DNA of 64,000 bases, from assembly GCA_017650305.1 (NCBI GenBank), contig JAGCFD010000060.1, positions 92,457 through 156,456 of the forward strand. Direction: 5' to 3'. The position numbers were made by a program, and so were the translations under genes. Each line of letters opens with the position of its first letter. Position 1 is the first letter of the stretch. This document shows, piece after piece, positions 8,719 to 17,267 of this stretch. Below the pieces are notes generated by a model. The model made no database searches. It was not told the DNA's origin and saw only the letters and a list, made by a program, of their open reading frames with translations. Source of the stretch: Bacteroidales bacterium (GTDB lineage Bacteria; Bacteroidota; Bacteroidia; Bacteroidales; WCHB1-69).

Positions 8719-9525
8719 ATGAGAAAACACATTCTTCATATTCTGATTCTCGCCTTGCTGCTTTTGGCGGCTGGCAGAGTGGAAGCGCAGCGATTCATCG
8801 GTTTCGCCACTGCTGGTTTGAACTTGGCCCAGATTGAGGGCGACGATGTCCACGGCTTTTACAAGGCTGGTGTCAATGGCGGCTTGGGCGTCGCACTACC
8901 TCTGACCCGCGACCACAAGTGGACCATTAGCGCTGAAATCCTATACAACCAAAAAGGATCCCGTAAACATTGCCAAAAAGGATATTTCGACACTATCTAT
9001 TATCATCCTGATATGTTCCTGGATGTGAACAGGGCGATTCCCTTTGACACCAGTATCAAATGCCATATCTGGTTGGACTACGCCCAGATTCCTTTACTGG
9101 TTCACTATGAGGATATGCAGTCAGGATTTAAAATCGGGGCCGGCTTCGCATGGGGCCGCTTGGTTCGCGCCAAAGAGATTTACAATGGCTTTACCCGTCT
9201 CACAAACCTTCGTTCTAAAACGTATCGTACCAGCGATTGGTCGGCTATCATTGATGTTGAGGCCCGGCTATACAAAAACCTCTCCCTCAACGTGCGTTGG
9301 GAGTACTCCATGGTCCCCATCCGCAAAATGCATTATATGACCGGCAAAAGAGAGGCTGACGGCGTGTTCAATATGACGAGGGACGAGACTATCAATATGC
9401 ACAATCATCTTTTCTCCATACGACTTACCTATTTCTTCAATGAGAAGTATGAACTCAATACTAAGTTGAATAGAAAAGGTAATCGGATGGGAACGAAATG
9501 GATCAAATCAATACCTGAATATTAA
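8719..9525 (+). CDS. Outer membrane beta-barrel protein (PorT-like fold)
   Basis: 268 residues from ATG 8719 (271 if ATG 8710 is used). Signal peptide ends near VEAQ. The mature start RFIGFATAGLNLAQIEGDD with a following GFYKAGVNGGLGVALPL is the pattern of the Bacteroidota outer membrane beta-barrel family that includes PorT. Later strands (IPLLVHYEDMQSGFKIGAGFAWGRLV, LSLNVRWEYSMVPI, HLFSIRLTYFF) alternate as in a barrel. The gene for a lipoprotein follows after 2 bases. Role unknown; T9SS PorT itself is similar in size, but I cannot confirm that identity. Confidence 0.65.
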   Translation: MRKHILHILILALLLLAAGRVEAQRFIGFATAGLNLAQIEGDDVHGFYKAGVNGGLGVALPLTRDHKWTISAEILYNQKGSRKHCQKGYFDTIYYHPDMFLDVNRAIPFDTSIKCHIWLDYAQIPLLVHYEDMQSGFKIGAGFAWGRLVRAKEIYNGFTRLTNLRSKTYRTSDWSAIIDVEARLYKNLSLNVRWEYSMVPIRKMHYMTGKREADGVFNMTRDETINMHNHLFSIRLTYFFNEKYELNTKLNRKGNRMGTKWIKSIPEY

Positions 9526-9527
9526 TA

Positions 9528-10610
9528 ATGAATATGATAAGAAAATACATTCAAAGATTCATCCCGATAACTCTGTTGCCGCTGCTGCTGTTATGCACCA
9601 GTTGCAAACAAGAAATTGACCTCAGCGCCGAATACAAGGATATCTCCTTCTCATACGCTATATTAGACCGTAACGATAGTTGCCACTATTTTAAGATATA
9701 CAAAGGCTTCTTGACCGATGATAATGCTCTTGTGCAAGCCGGCGATTGGAATAATATTTATTATCCTGTCGATTCTGTTGAGGTTAGATTAGAGGAGTAT
9801 AATGGAGCTCGCGTTTTGTTACGTTCCCAGGTGCTTGACACAACAACGATGGTGCCTAAAGAAGGCGGATGGTTCGCTAATCCTAAACAGTTGCTCTACT
9901 ATTCAAACTGGGTGCTCGATCCAAGCTATACCTATCGACTGGTAATCCATCATCAAAATACAGGCGAAGAGGTGTACGCCGAAACCCCAATTGTGAGCAG
10001 ATTCTCTGTGCGTCGTCCCATCAGCTCCTGGAACATGAACTCCGATATGCCCTACTTTATCCAGTTCTATCAAGCAGAGAATGCCGCTGCATACGACCTC
10101 TATCTGACCTTCGCCTATATTGAGGTCGATAAGAATACGGGCGCTATTGAACACAAATCTTTCACCAAACGATTGAACTCCGAATTGATACGCACACCAT
10201 CATCAACCGGTGAGGTTACCTTCTCTTCATTCACTCCTAAGGATTTCTATAAGTATGTTAGTCAGTATATTGAGTATAATCCGAACGTGACCAGATATAC
10301 GGACGACATCGATGGTCAGCCCTATCATTGTATGCGATTGACTGTGTGGGCTGCTTCCTCTGAGTTTGTTTACTATAAGGAGGTGTCCACCCCAAGCAGT
10401 AGTATCGTGGATAATCTGTTGGAGTATACCAACTTTGTTTCAGAGAATGATAATGCGTATGGTTTGCTTGCGTCAAGAAGCTCTGCCCATATCAATTTGA
10501 TGCTGGACAATACGATTGGACATAATGAAGATTCGCTGGTGTATGGTTATCAAACCAGCCATTTGAACTTCGATTATTATCGGAATAGTCCGTTGTTTCC
10601 TGTGGAATAA
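9528..10610 (+). CDS. Outer membrane lipoprotein, DUF4249-like
   Basis: 360 residues. A signal peptide ends in the lipobox LLCTSC, so Cys at about 26 is probably lipidated. The remainder is beta-rich and lacks catalytic motifs. Segments such as YYPVDSVEVRLEEYNGARVLL and LDPSYTYRLVIHHQNTGEEVYAETPIV resemble DUF4249-type surface lipoproteins, in which an immunoglobulin-like domain handles inter-residue linkages of a ligand. It is cotranscribed with the upstream barrel gene (2-base gap), suggesting a two-component outer membrane complex. Family assignment is tentative. Confidence 0.55.
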   Translation: MNMIRKYIQRFIPITLLPLLLLCTSCKQEIDLSAEYKDISFSYAILDRNDSCHYFKIYKGFLTDDNALVQAGDWNNIYYPVDSVEVRLEEYNGARVLLRSQVLDTTTMVPKEGGWFANPKQLLYYSNWVLDPSYTYRLVIHHQNTGEEVYAETPIVSRFSVRRPISSWNMNSDMPYFIQFYQAENAAAYDLYLTFAYIEVDKNTGAIEHKSFTKRLNSELIRTPSSTGEVTFSSFTPKDFYKYVSQYIEYNPNVTRYTDDIDGQPYHCMRLTVWAASSEFVYYKEVSTPSSSIVDNLLEYTNFVSENDNAYGLLASRSSAHINLMLDNTIGHNEDSLVYGYQTSHLNFDYYRNSPLFPVE

Positions 10611-10683
10611 ATCTTGTAAGGCATTGTTTTTTAGAATGATATATTAAAAAATCTAAAAATGTTGCCAATTGTCAAAAAAAATG

Positions 10684-10691
10684 TATTTTTG
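10684..10691 (+). promoter_or_regulatory. -7 element of the initiator tRNA promoter
   Basis: TATTTTTG with GTTG (10661-10664) 19 bases upstream as a -33 element; the tRNA starts 13 bases after it. Confidence 0.7.
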
Positions 10692-10704
10692 CAGTCCCAA
10701 ATAT

Positions 10705-10776
<72 letters not shown>

Positions 10777-10783
10777 CTAAGTC

Positions 10784-10810
10784 AAGACGGATTTTCAGTC
10801 CGTCTTTTTT
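10784..10810 (+). terminator. Rho-independent terminator after tRNA-fMet
   Basis: AAGACGGA (10784-10791), loop TTTTCAG, TCCGTCTT (10799-10806), then a T run to 10810. Confidence 0.85.
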
Positions 10811-10903
10811 ATTTCTGATGAGTACGATTAGCTAATCCCAGAGTGGTCATGATTTGCAAAAGACAAGTTTTTTTGCGATTATTGCACCGCAAATGAAGAT
10901 ATT

Positions 10904-11353
10904 ATGAAAGAAGAGAAGAAGAGAAAGACTCCGAATTTTTTAGAGAAACCGCTCTATCCTGGCGGTGCAAAAGCTTTGCGCGAATTTGTTTCATCGCATT
11001 TGCAGTATCCGCAAGATGCTATGGAACAGCGTGTTGAAGGCGTTGTTACGATTGCCTATCAAGTGAATGACGACGGCTTCGTGGAGAACCCTACAGTGGT
11101 GAAGAGTCTCTCTCCCTCCTGCGATGAGGAGGCATTGCGTTTGGTGCGGATGCTTCGGTACAACAAAGCCCGTAACCGTGGAGTCCGTCTCAAGGTGAAC
11201 ACTAAGCTGAACATCAACTTTCACTTGGCCCCCACGCCTCCCCGCAAAACGATCTCCTACACTCTTCAGCCAGCTCCCAAATCCAAGGATGCAAAAAAAT
11301 CGCCGAAAAACTCCGGCGATTATGGTTACTCGATTACCATACGTAAAGAGTAG
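10904..11353 (+). CDS. TonB C-terminal domain protein without membrane anchor
   Basis: 149 residues. Residues about 17-105 match the TonB C-terminal fold: YPGGAKALREFVSSHLQYPQDA, EGVVTIAYQVNDDGFVENPTVVKS, CDEEALRLVRMLRYNKA and a final hydrophobic strand LNINFHL. Full TonB proteins have an N-terminal transmembrane anchor and Pro-rich linker; here the N-terminus is short and charged (MKEEKKRKT) and no signal is visible. The C-terminal 40 residues are Lys/Pro-rich. It may be a soluble adaptor or a fragment of a larger ancestral gene. The start at 10904 is the only upstream ATG that leaves the domain intact. Confidence 0.7.
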   Translation: MKEEKKRKTPNFLEKPLYPGGAKALREFVSSHLQYPQDAMEQRVEGVVTIAYQVNDDGFVENPTVVKSLSPSCDEEALRLVRMLRYNKARNRGVRLKVNTKLNINFHLAPTPPRKTISYTLQPAPKSKDAKKSPKNSGDYGYSITIRKE

Positions 11354-11378
11354 CAGGACTCCTTGCCTGGATCAGTCG

Positions 11379-12428
11379 TTATTTCTTGGCAATAAGTCCG
11401 CCACCTTGCTGAATCCAGTCGGCGGCAGTTTCGATAATGTTGTCGATGCCTTGGGCTGTGGCAGCAGGGTCGAGGAGAACGCGCACTGTCGGCGGGACAC
11501 CATTCTCATAGTTGCCACCATCCAGTGCGATGCTGCGGGTAACGCTGAAGCGATACATCCATCCATTAGGAAGTAACCCGCCGTTAGGCATGCCTAACCC
11601 GCCACCAGAGTAGTCGCCAAACAATTTGATGTTGTGAAATCCTTGCGTGCAGATGGCAAAGAATGAGGTGGCACTGTAAGAACCTCGGTCGATGAGCACA
11701 GCCACAGGTTTGCGATAAGGCTCGTCTAACAGGCTCTTCTCTGGCGCAAAGGCAGTCTCTACAGAAGTGAAATCGTTGTGGCCGGGGCCAGACTTTGTCT
11801 GTGTGGTGTAGAGCGCCTGTCCATAACAGTCAAAAATACTCAGCAACTTGAAGATGTTTGTGGAACTGCCACCTCCGTTCTGGCGCAGGTCAAGAATCAG
11901 GCCGTCACAATTTTTGTATCGCTCCATCAAATACTTTAAGTCTTCATCTGTGATGTCATCGGAAAAAGAAGCGTAACGGATGTAGGCTACACTGCCATTG
12001 CGAATGGTGTTGTGACTGAAACTGCCTGTCCGATGACCATCTAACGTCAAGTAGTTCAGTCGGATAAGGTCTGGATTGAAGTTGCTGTGAGCTGTCATGT
12101 TGTACAATACATAGTCACTACTGCTTATGTCGAAATCAGATACGAGATTGGTGTGGCCATCCTTCAATGTCCGGAGCATGTTGCCGCATACACGGAAAAG
12201 GCTGTCTTCGCTCATTTCGTCATAAACTTGGGCTCTGTACACCACATGTACAGAATCCCAATTTACTCCCTTGATGTCAAAATAGACATATTGTTGGTCC
12301 ACTCTGCTCCAGAGATATTCGAATACGTTGACGGGGTTCTTTGGCTCGTCCTCATTCATGAACACATGTTCGCAAGATGTGAACATGATGACAGCCAGAC
12401 TGAATATAAGGATATTGATTCTTTTCAT
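11379..12428 (-). CDS. S41-family peptidase-like lipoprotein
   Basis: 349 residues. The signal peptide ends in the lipobox FTSC (Cys19). The S41 (C-terminal processing protease/tricorn) core is visible: GHTNLVSDFD near 91-100, ILDLRQNGGGSS at 178-190 and DRGSYSATSFFA around 248-258, with Ser252 as candidate nucleophile. Where CtpA and Prc have a lysine in a GKG loop, this protein has GDYSGGG, so the classical Ser-Lys dyad is absent; it may be of the tricorn-like branch or catalytically altered. It is the third gene of a minus-strand operon with two envelope proteins (gaps of 11 and 12 bases). Confidence 0.8.
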   Translation of the reverse strand: MKRINILIFSLAVIMFTSCEHVFMNEDEPKNPVNVFEYLWSRVDQQYVYFDIKGVNWDSVHVVYRAQVYDEMSEDSLFRVCGNMLRTLKDGHTNLVSDFDISSSDYVLYNMTAHSNFNPDLIRLNYLTLDGHRTGSFSHNTIRNGSVAYIRYASFSDDITDEDLKYLMERYKNCDGLILDLRQNGGGSSTNIFKLLSIFDCYGQALYTTQTKSGPGHNDFTSVETAFAPEKSLLDEPYRKPVAVLIDRGSYSATSFFAICTQGFHNIKLFGDYSGGGLGMPNGGLLPNGWMYRFSVTRSIALDGGNYENGVPPTVRVLLDPAATAQGIDNIIETAADWIQQGGGLIAKK

Positions 12429-12440
12429 GATGTAGCGAGA

Positions 12441-13253
12441 TTAAAGTTTGAACATGAATGATAAATTGACAGTATGATAGGCGTTGTCATAACGGTATGC
12501 TCCCTTCTTGCCAGTGGTTAGGTAATCCCAACTGTAGAAGAGGCTGATGCGGTTGCCATTACGTAAATTTAGTGTAAGACCAAGGTCGGTGGTGGCACCT
12601 GGGAAAATCTTGAAGAACTTTTCATTGGTGGATAGAATGGAGGCTAACACCGATGTGTTCATGGGGTCATGCACATACATGAAGTCGGGCCGTGAAACGA
12701 CTCCGGCGATAGGCAGTGTCAGTTTGAAGAAGGCGGTCATCCAATGGTGAGAACGATCCTTGGTGTAGCCGAAATCGCAAGCCAGTTTCTCTACGACCCC
12801 GATGTGTCCGAAAGAGGAAAAGGAGGCAGAAGCATTTTGGAGCACTGGTATGGATTTTATCTCGCCATAGCCCTCCATGTTGACGCCAGACCAAAAATGC
12901 CAACGGCTCTCGGATGGTTTCAAACAGCTATACAGGAACTCCAGCCGGGCATCAAAGGCGTTGTTGTTGCCAGAAGGTTCCACTATTAAGGATCTGATGT
13001 ATTGTCCTTCAAATTCAATGTGACAACGTTTCCACTCATCGGTGAAACCTATACCCACGGGAATGGCAACGCCCCCATAATGGTAGGGGATGGTCCCATT
13101 GTCATAACAGGATTCGGAGCCGACGCCTGTTGTTAGATCAATCCAAAAAGAATTGTTTTTCTGGATCTTTTGGGATTGTGCAGAAAGACCCATGCTCATA
13201 CCCAACGCTAAAAGTAGGAAGAGTAATAGTCTCGATGTTTTTTTAATAATCAT
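12441..13253 (-). CDS. Secreted outer membrane beta-barrel-like protein of unknown function
   Basis: 270 residues from ATG at 13253; the longer open frame upstream overlaps the preceding gene and lacks a signal. The signal peptide (KTSRLLLFLLLALGMSMGLS) ends near SAQ. The mature part is rich in aromatic beta strands (FWIDLTTGVG, CHIEFEGQYI, WHFWSGVNMEGYG, HWMTAFFKLTLPIAG) and ends NLSFMFKL, fitting a barrel of 10-12 strands. It lies between a small secreted protein and an S41-like lipoprotein on one transcript. No family recognised. Confidence 0.6.
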   Translation of the reverse strand: MIIKKTSRLLLFLLLALGMSMGLSAQSQKIQKNNSFWIDLTTGVGSESCYDNGTIPYHYGGVAIPVGIGFTDEWKRCHIEFEGQYIRSLIVEPSGNNNAFDARLEFLYSCLKPSESRWHFWSGVNMEGYGEIKSIPVLQNASASFSSFGHIGVVEKLACDFGYTKDRSHHWMTAFFKLTLPIAGVVSRPDFMYVHDPMNTSVLASILSTNEKFFKIFPGATTDLGLTLNLRNGNRISLFYSWDYLTTGKKGAYRYDNAYHTVNLSFMFKL

Positions 13254-13264
13254 ATAGTTGAAAT

Positions 13265-13816
13265 TTAGAAGTCGGAATTCACCTCCAAAGCTTCTACCTT
13301 GGAATTCTTTCCATCCAGGTAGGTGATGATAAGCGGAGAGGTGCTGTGATAACTGCATTTGGACAACACAATGGCATTGAAGGTGTTGGTTGTCGTGTCC
13401 ATATCCAGTTTCCATTGTGTGTAGTCTGTCGAGTATTTAACGAAGACAGGTTCGTCTTTGATTTTGTTCAGTTCCAAAGCTGGTTCCCCATATTTGTCCG
13501 TTAGTCTTTGTTTCAGATCTTCATAGGTGAACTGTGTGCTCATATTGAAGAAGACGCTCACGTTGTAGATAAGATGGGTTTTGGCCGCGGAACGGACCTC
13601 CAGCTTCACTCGCTCACCGGCAAAAACACCTTTCATGACCACCAGATTGGGCTTGTTGTGGTTTACATCTTCCGTAAAACCTTTGCCTTTGAGTTTGGAG
13701 ACGAAGGTGGAAAGCGTGCTGTTCATTCCGACACCCATAAACTTCATGGGCTTGGTCTGCCCAAAACCCGTCAGTATCAGCATGAAACAGATGAAGGTAA
13801 GTAGTGTTTTTTTCAT
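13265..13816 (-). CDS. Small secreted protein of unknown function
   Basis: 183 residues from ATG at 13816; a promoter -7 element at 13845-13852 excludes the longer start at 13855. The signal peptide MKKTLLTFICFMLILTGFGQ is clear. The mature protein begins with KFMGVGMNSTLSTFVSKLKGKGF, then VVMKGVFAGERVKLEVRS and YEDLKQRLTDKYGEP, which resembles a repeated alpha/beta unit seen in unnamed Bacteroidota periplasmic proteins. First gene of the operon with the barrel and the S41-like lipoprotein. Confidence 0.6.
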   Translation of the reverse strand: MKKTLLTFICFMLILTGFGQTKPMKFMGVGMNSTLSTFVSKLKGKGFTEDVNHNKPNLVVMKGVFAGERVKLEVRSAAKTHLIYNVSVFFNMSTQFTYEDLKQRLTDKYGEPALELNKIKDEPVFVKYSTDYTQWKLDMDTTTNTFNAIVLSKCSYHSTSPLIITYLDGKNSKVEALEVNSDF

Positions 13817-13844
13817 TATGTCATTTACAAGGATAAATAAAATG

Positions 13845-13852
13845 CAAAAGTA
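13845..13852 (-). promoter_or_regulatory. -7 element for the S41 operon
   Basis: TACTTTTG on the minus strand, followed by CATT, 29 bases upstream of the ATG at 13816. Confidence 0.6.
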
Positions 13853-13988
13853 CATTTTTCCTTTAAAATATGGTATTCCTATATGGAAAAAACTTTGAGC
13901 TGAAAAATGTTATGCGTGTTTTTTTGAATAAAATAATTCACCCAGTTTCTCGTTAATTTTAAATAGCGTAAAGAATAAAATATAAAGT

Positions 13989-15542
13989 ATGAATGTTAAG
14001 ATTTTGTGGGCGGATGATGAGATAGAACTTCTCAAACCGCATATTATGTTTTTGAAAGCCAAAGGCTATGATGTGATTCCAGCACTTAGCGGTATGGAAG
14101 CTCTGGAGATTCTGAAGAATGAGTTTGTCAATATTATTTTCTTGGATGAAAATATGCCGGGCCTGAGTGGTCTGGAAACGTTGCAACGACTCAAGAAACT
14201 CTATCCTCACATTCCAATTGTGATGATCACCAAGAGTGAAGAGGAACACATTATGGAAGATGCTATCGGAGGCGACATCGCTGACTATCTTATCAAACCA
14301 GTCAATCCGAACCAAATTCTGCTTTGTCTGAAGAAAAATATAGACAAGAAAAATCTGATGACCAACAAGGTTACGGTCGACTACCAGCAGGCTTTCCGCG
14401 ATCTCTCTATGAGAATGTCCGACCATCTGACTGTCTCGGAGTGGGAGGCTCTCTATAAGGATTTGGTTGATTGGGAGTTGCAAATTGAAAAGATAGAAGA
14501 CGACAGTGTGTCGGAGATGCTTGCTGACCAGAAAGAGGAGGCTAATGTCCAGTTTTCCAAATTTGTGCAGGCCAACTATCTGAACTGGGTGAACGGGCGC
14601 GGGAGTGAAAAACCGCTGCAATCGCACACGGTCCTGAAAGAGAAGTTGTTTCCCGAATTAAGCGATACAATACCCTCCTTCCTGTTTGTGATTGACAATC
14701 TTCGCTATGATCAGTGGCGTTGCATATACCCGATGGTGCACGATTATTATTACATTGATGATGAGTCTATTTGTTATAGCATCTTGCCTACTGCCACGCA
14801 TTATGCGAGAAATGCCCTGTTTTCAGGCCTGATGCCTTCGGTTATTGCCAAGAAATACCCGGAACTTTGGCTGAATGAGCAGGATAATGGAAGCAAGAAC
14901 CAGTTTGAAGAAGAACTGCTGGGTGAGTACCTGAAACGTTTCGGTAAAAATGTGAAGTACTCATACGCTAAAATTCTGAACGCCGATTTTGGCAAGAAGG
15001 TGTTTGATAACTTCCATAATCTGATGAAGAATCCCTTGAATGTCATCGTTTTCAACTTCGTGGATATGCTTTCCCATGCGGGTACGGATGTGAATGTGGT
15101 ACGCGAGCTGGCCGATGATGAGAAGTCTTATCGTAGCGTCACGGCTTCCTGGTTTTCCAATTCAATTCTCTTGGATATGATCAAGTATTTGTCAGAGAAG
15201 AAAGCCAAGATCTTCATCACCACGGATCATGGTACTATCAAAGTGAACCGCGCTATCAAGATGGTTGGTGAGCGCGACCTGAATACGAACCTTCGTTACA
15301 AGGTTGGCCGTAGCAATATGGATTATCCAGCCAAGGATGTTTTCGAGATCAAGAATCCGGACGAGGCTTTCCTACCCAAAACCAATGTCACACAAAGATT
15401 TATCTTTGCCACCCGCAGCGACTTCTTCGCCTATCAGAATAACTTCAACCAATATGTGAATCTCTATAAGAACACTTTTCAACACGGAGGTATCTCCATG
15501 GAGGAGATGATGATCCCGTTTGTCAAATTATTACCCAAGTAA
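13989..15542 (+). CDS. porX: PorX: response regulator fused to an alkaline phosphatase-like domain
   Basis: 517 residues. The receiver domain (about 1-120) has the acidic pair Asp9-Asp10, phosphoacceptor Asp53 in IIFLDENMPG, Thr81 and Lys103 in LIKPVNP. After a helical linker (about 125-210), residues 225-517 form an alkaline phosphatase-superfamily (PglZ-like) domain with metal-binding and nucleophile motifs FVIDNLRYDQW, PTATHYARNALFSG, VDMLSHAGTD and TTDHGTIKVNR. In P. gingivalis PorX, paired with sensor PorY and the sigma factor SigP, controls T9SS expression, and its effector domain is a zinc phosphodiesterase. It starts a transcript with an esterase and an alcohol dehydrogenase. No histidine kinase gene is next to it. 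Confidence 0.93.
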   Translation: MNVKILWADDEIELLKPHIMFLKAKGYDVIPALSGMEALEILKNEFVNIIFLDENMPGLSGLETLQRLKKLYPHIPIVMITKSEEEHIMEDAIGGDIADYLIKPVNPNQILLCLKKNIDKKNLMTNKVTVDYQQAFRDLSMRMSDHLTVSEWEALYKDLVDWELQIEKIEDDSVSEMLADQKEEANVQFSKFVQANYLNWVNGRGSEKPLQSHTVLKEKLFPELSDTIPSFLFVIDNLRYDQWRCIYPMVHDYYYIDDESICYSILPTATHYARNALFSGLMPSVIAKKYPELWLNEQDNGSKNQFEEELLGEYLKRFGKNVKYSYAKILNADFGKKVFDNFHNLMKNPLNVIVFNFVDMLSHAGTDVNVVRELADDEKSYRSVTASWFSNSILLDMIKYLSEKKAKIFITTDHGTIKVNRAIKMVGERDLNTNLRYKVGRSNMDYPAKDVFEIKNPDEAFLPKTNVTQRFIFATRSDFFAYQNNFNQYVNLYKNTFQHGGISMEEMMIPFVKLLPK

Positions 15543-15557
15543 ACAACCGAGTATTTG

Positions 15558-17267
15558 ATGCTAAAATTTAGTAAGTACCTGTATAAAATAATGCTCCTCT
15601 TAGAGCTGGTGGCGCTTGTCTTTATGGTGAGCATCTGCCAGCCACGCTCTAAAGACCGAGCTGAAAAAGAACAACAGGTACTGAAACATACTCGTGATGC
15701 GGTTCATGTCACGGAAGACTCTTCTCCTGATTTCTCAAAGTTGGATACCGCCCATTTCTATTATGGTCTGATAAACGATGACGCCTATTTCTATAAGATA
15801 AATAAACTGACGGCGCGTAGCTGTTCGGGTTTTTATTGTCCGCTGGATTCTAGCACGCAATGGCTCGAATCAGAATCTTTCACAATAGAATTTGATAAAA
15901 ACAGCGTCTATTTCGTATCGAAGGGACGTCGCATTCCGTTGGAATTTGATATTGTTTTGGACTCTCTGTCGGTGACGGGCTCTTTCAAGATTGTTTCGCC
16001 AGACCTGTTTCCAGATGACAACCACCTCGTATTCCGAAGATTCCAGGAACCATCCTTCCAAATCTGCAAGAGCAAACGCTTCAGTCAGGAATTTCTGGAC
16101 GTGAAAGTGCTAAAAGATATCCAATATGGCCAGGCCAAAGGTTTTTGGACATCCTATCAGATGAATGACACTAAGTTTGTGAAGATGCTGTTGAAGAATC
16201 TGGGCAAAACGATCACGCCAAAGCCTTTGAACCTGACATTAGACATATATCTTCCAGAGAAAGATACAGTCAAAGAGCATCCGCTATTCGTGCTGATGCA
16301 TGGCGGGGCTTTCTATTTTGGAGATAAGGGCTCGGAGAACATGCGGCTCTGGTGTGAGCATTTCGCCAAGATGGGCTATGTGGTGGCCTCTGTCAACTAC
16401 AGAATGGGCTTTTTGCCGGCCAAGGCTTCTATCCAACGTTGTGGTTATGAGGCCATTCAGGATGCTAACGCTGCCATGCGCTATTTAATCTATCATGCGT
16501 CAGATTATGGTATTGACACCAATAATGTCTTTGTCGGAGGTACCAGCGCTGGCTCCATCACGATGCTCTCCATGGCTTTTATGAATGACAATAACTGTCC
16601 CGATTTTGTGCGTCAGCATAATTTTAAGAAGAAGTTGGGCTCTTTGAAAACGGCCGACAATGACATCCGTCAACCGTTCAAGATCAAAGCGATTGCCAAT
16701 ATGTGGGGCGCAATCTACGACTTGAAGGAGATCAACAGCCGACCTGTCCCGGTGATCTCTTTTCATGGCGATCATGACAATATTGTGCCCTTTGACAAAG
16801 GCATCCCATTCTCTGAGGTGAAAGGCAAAATCGGAGAGATGCTCTTTGACACGATGTATGGATCCAAAGCCATCCACGAATATCTTGATTCCATGCATGT
16901 CCGCAATGAGTTTTACCCATTGCAGGGTATGAAACATGCGCCCTATGAGGATGCCAATGGACATGTGAACGACATCTACTATTTTATCCAAAACAAGATG
17001 CAGTCGTTTTTCCTCAAAGAGTTGCAAAAGGTGGCGCCCATTAAGGAGATCTCCAAGAAGCCGCTTCAATATGCAATCAAACAGGATGATATTGCTGAGA
17101 TTCAGTGGAAGGTTGAAGGTGGCTTTATCTTGGAGCGGAATGGGAATGCCGTCACGGTTGTGTGGCTGAGAGATGCGCCTCGGAATACAATAAGCGCCAC
17201 GGGACGGCTCAAGAACGGAGCTCCCTTTTTTGTGAAGAAGAAAATTTCAAAACCCCGTTTTATATGA
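15558..17267 (+). CDS. Cell-envelope alpha/beta-hydrolase (carboxylesterase type)
   Basis: 569 residues from ATG 15558 (the TTG at 15555 is also in frame). A hydrophobic N-terminus (LYKIMLLLELVALVFMVSIC) may be a membrane anchor or a poor lipobox. A beta-rich region of about 200 residues precedes the hydrolase domain, whose motifs are LFVLMHGGAFYFG (oxyanion HGG) and VFVGGTSAGSITM (nucleophile Ser). ISFHGDHDNIVPF and GMKHAPYEDANGH supply the likely acid and His. The last 60 residues (IQWKVEGGFILERNG, VTVVWLRDAP, SATGRLKNGAPF) look like the PKD-like module common in T9SS cargo, though no sorting domain follows. It lies 15 bases after porX and overlaps the next gene by 4 bases. Substrate unknown. 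Confidence 0.75.
   Translation: MLKFSKYLYKIMLLLELVALVFMVSICQPRSKDRAEKEQQVLKHTRDAVHVTEDSSPDFSKLDTAHFYYGLINDDAYFYKINKLTARSCSGFYCPLDSSTQWLESESFTIEFDKNSVYFVSKGRRIPLEFDIVLDSLSVTGSFKIVSPDLFPDDNHLVFRRFQEPSFQICKSKRFSQEFLDVKVLKDIQYGQAKGFWTSYQMNDTKFVKMLLKNLGKTITPKPLNLTLDIYLPEKDTVKEHPLFVLMHGGAFYFGDKGSENMRLWCEHFAKMGYVVASVNYRMGFLPAKASIQRCGYEAIQDANAAMRYLIYHASDYGIDTNNVFVGGTSAGSITMLSMAFMNDNNCPDFVRQHNFKKKLGSLKTADNDIRQPFKIKAIANMWGAIYDLKEINSRPVPVISFHGDHDNIVPFDKGIPFSEVKGKIGEMLFDTMYGSKAIHEYLDSMHVRNEFYPLQGMKHAPYEDANGHVNDIYYFIQNKMQSFFLKELQKVAPIKEISKKPLQYAIKQDDIAEIQWKVEGGFILERNGNAVTVVWLRDAPRNTISATGRLKNGAPFFVKKKISKPRFI

Noticed and set aside
13989-15542. PglZ/BREX-type phage defence gene
   Set aside because: The PglZ-like domain is fused to a receiver domain exactly as in PorX, and no BREX genes are nearby.
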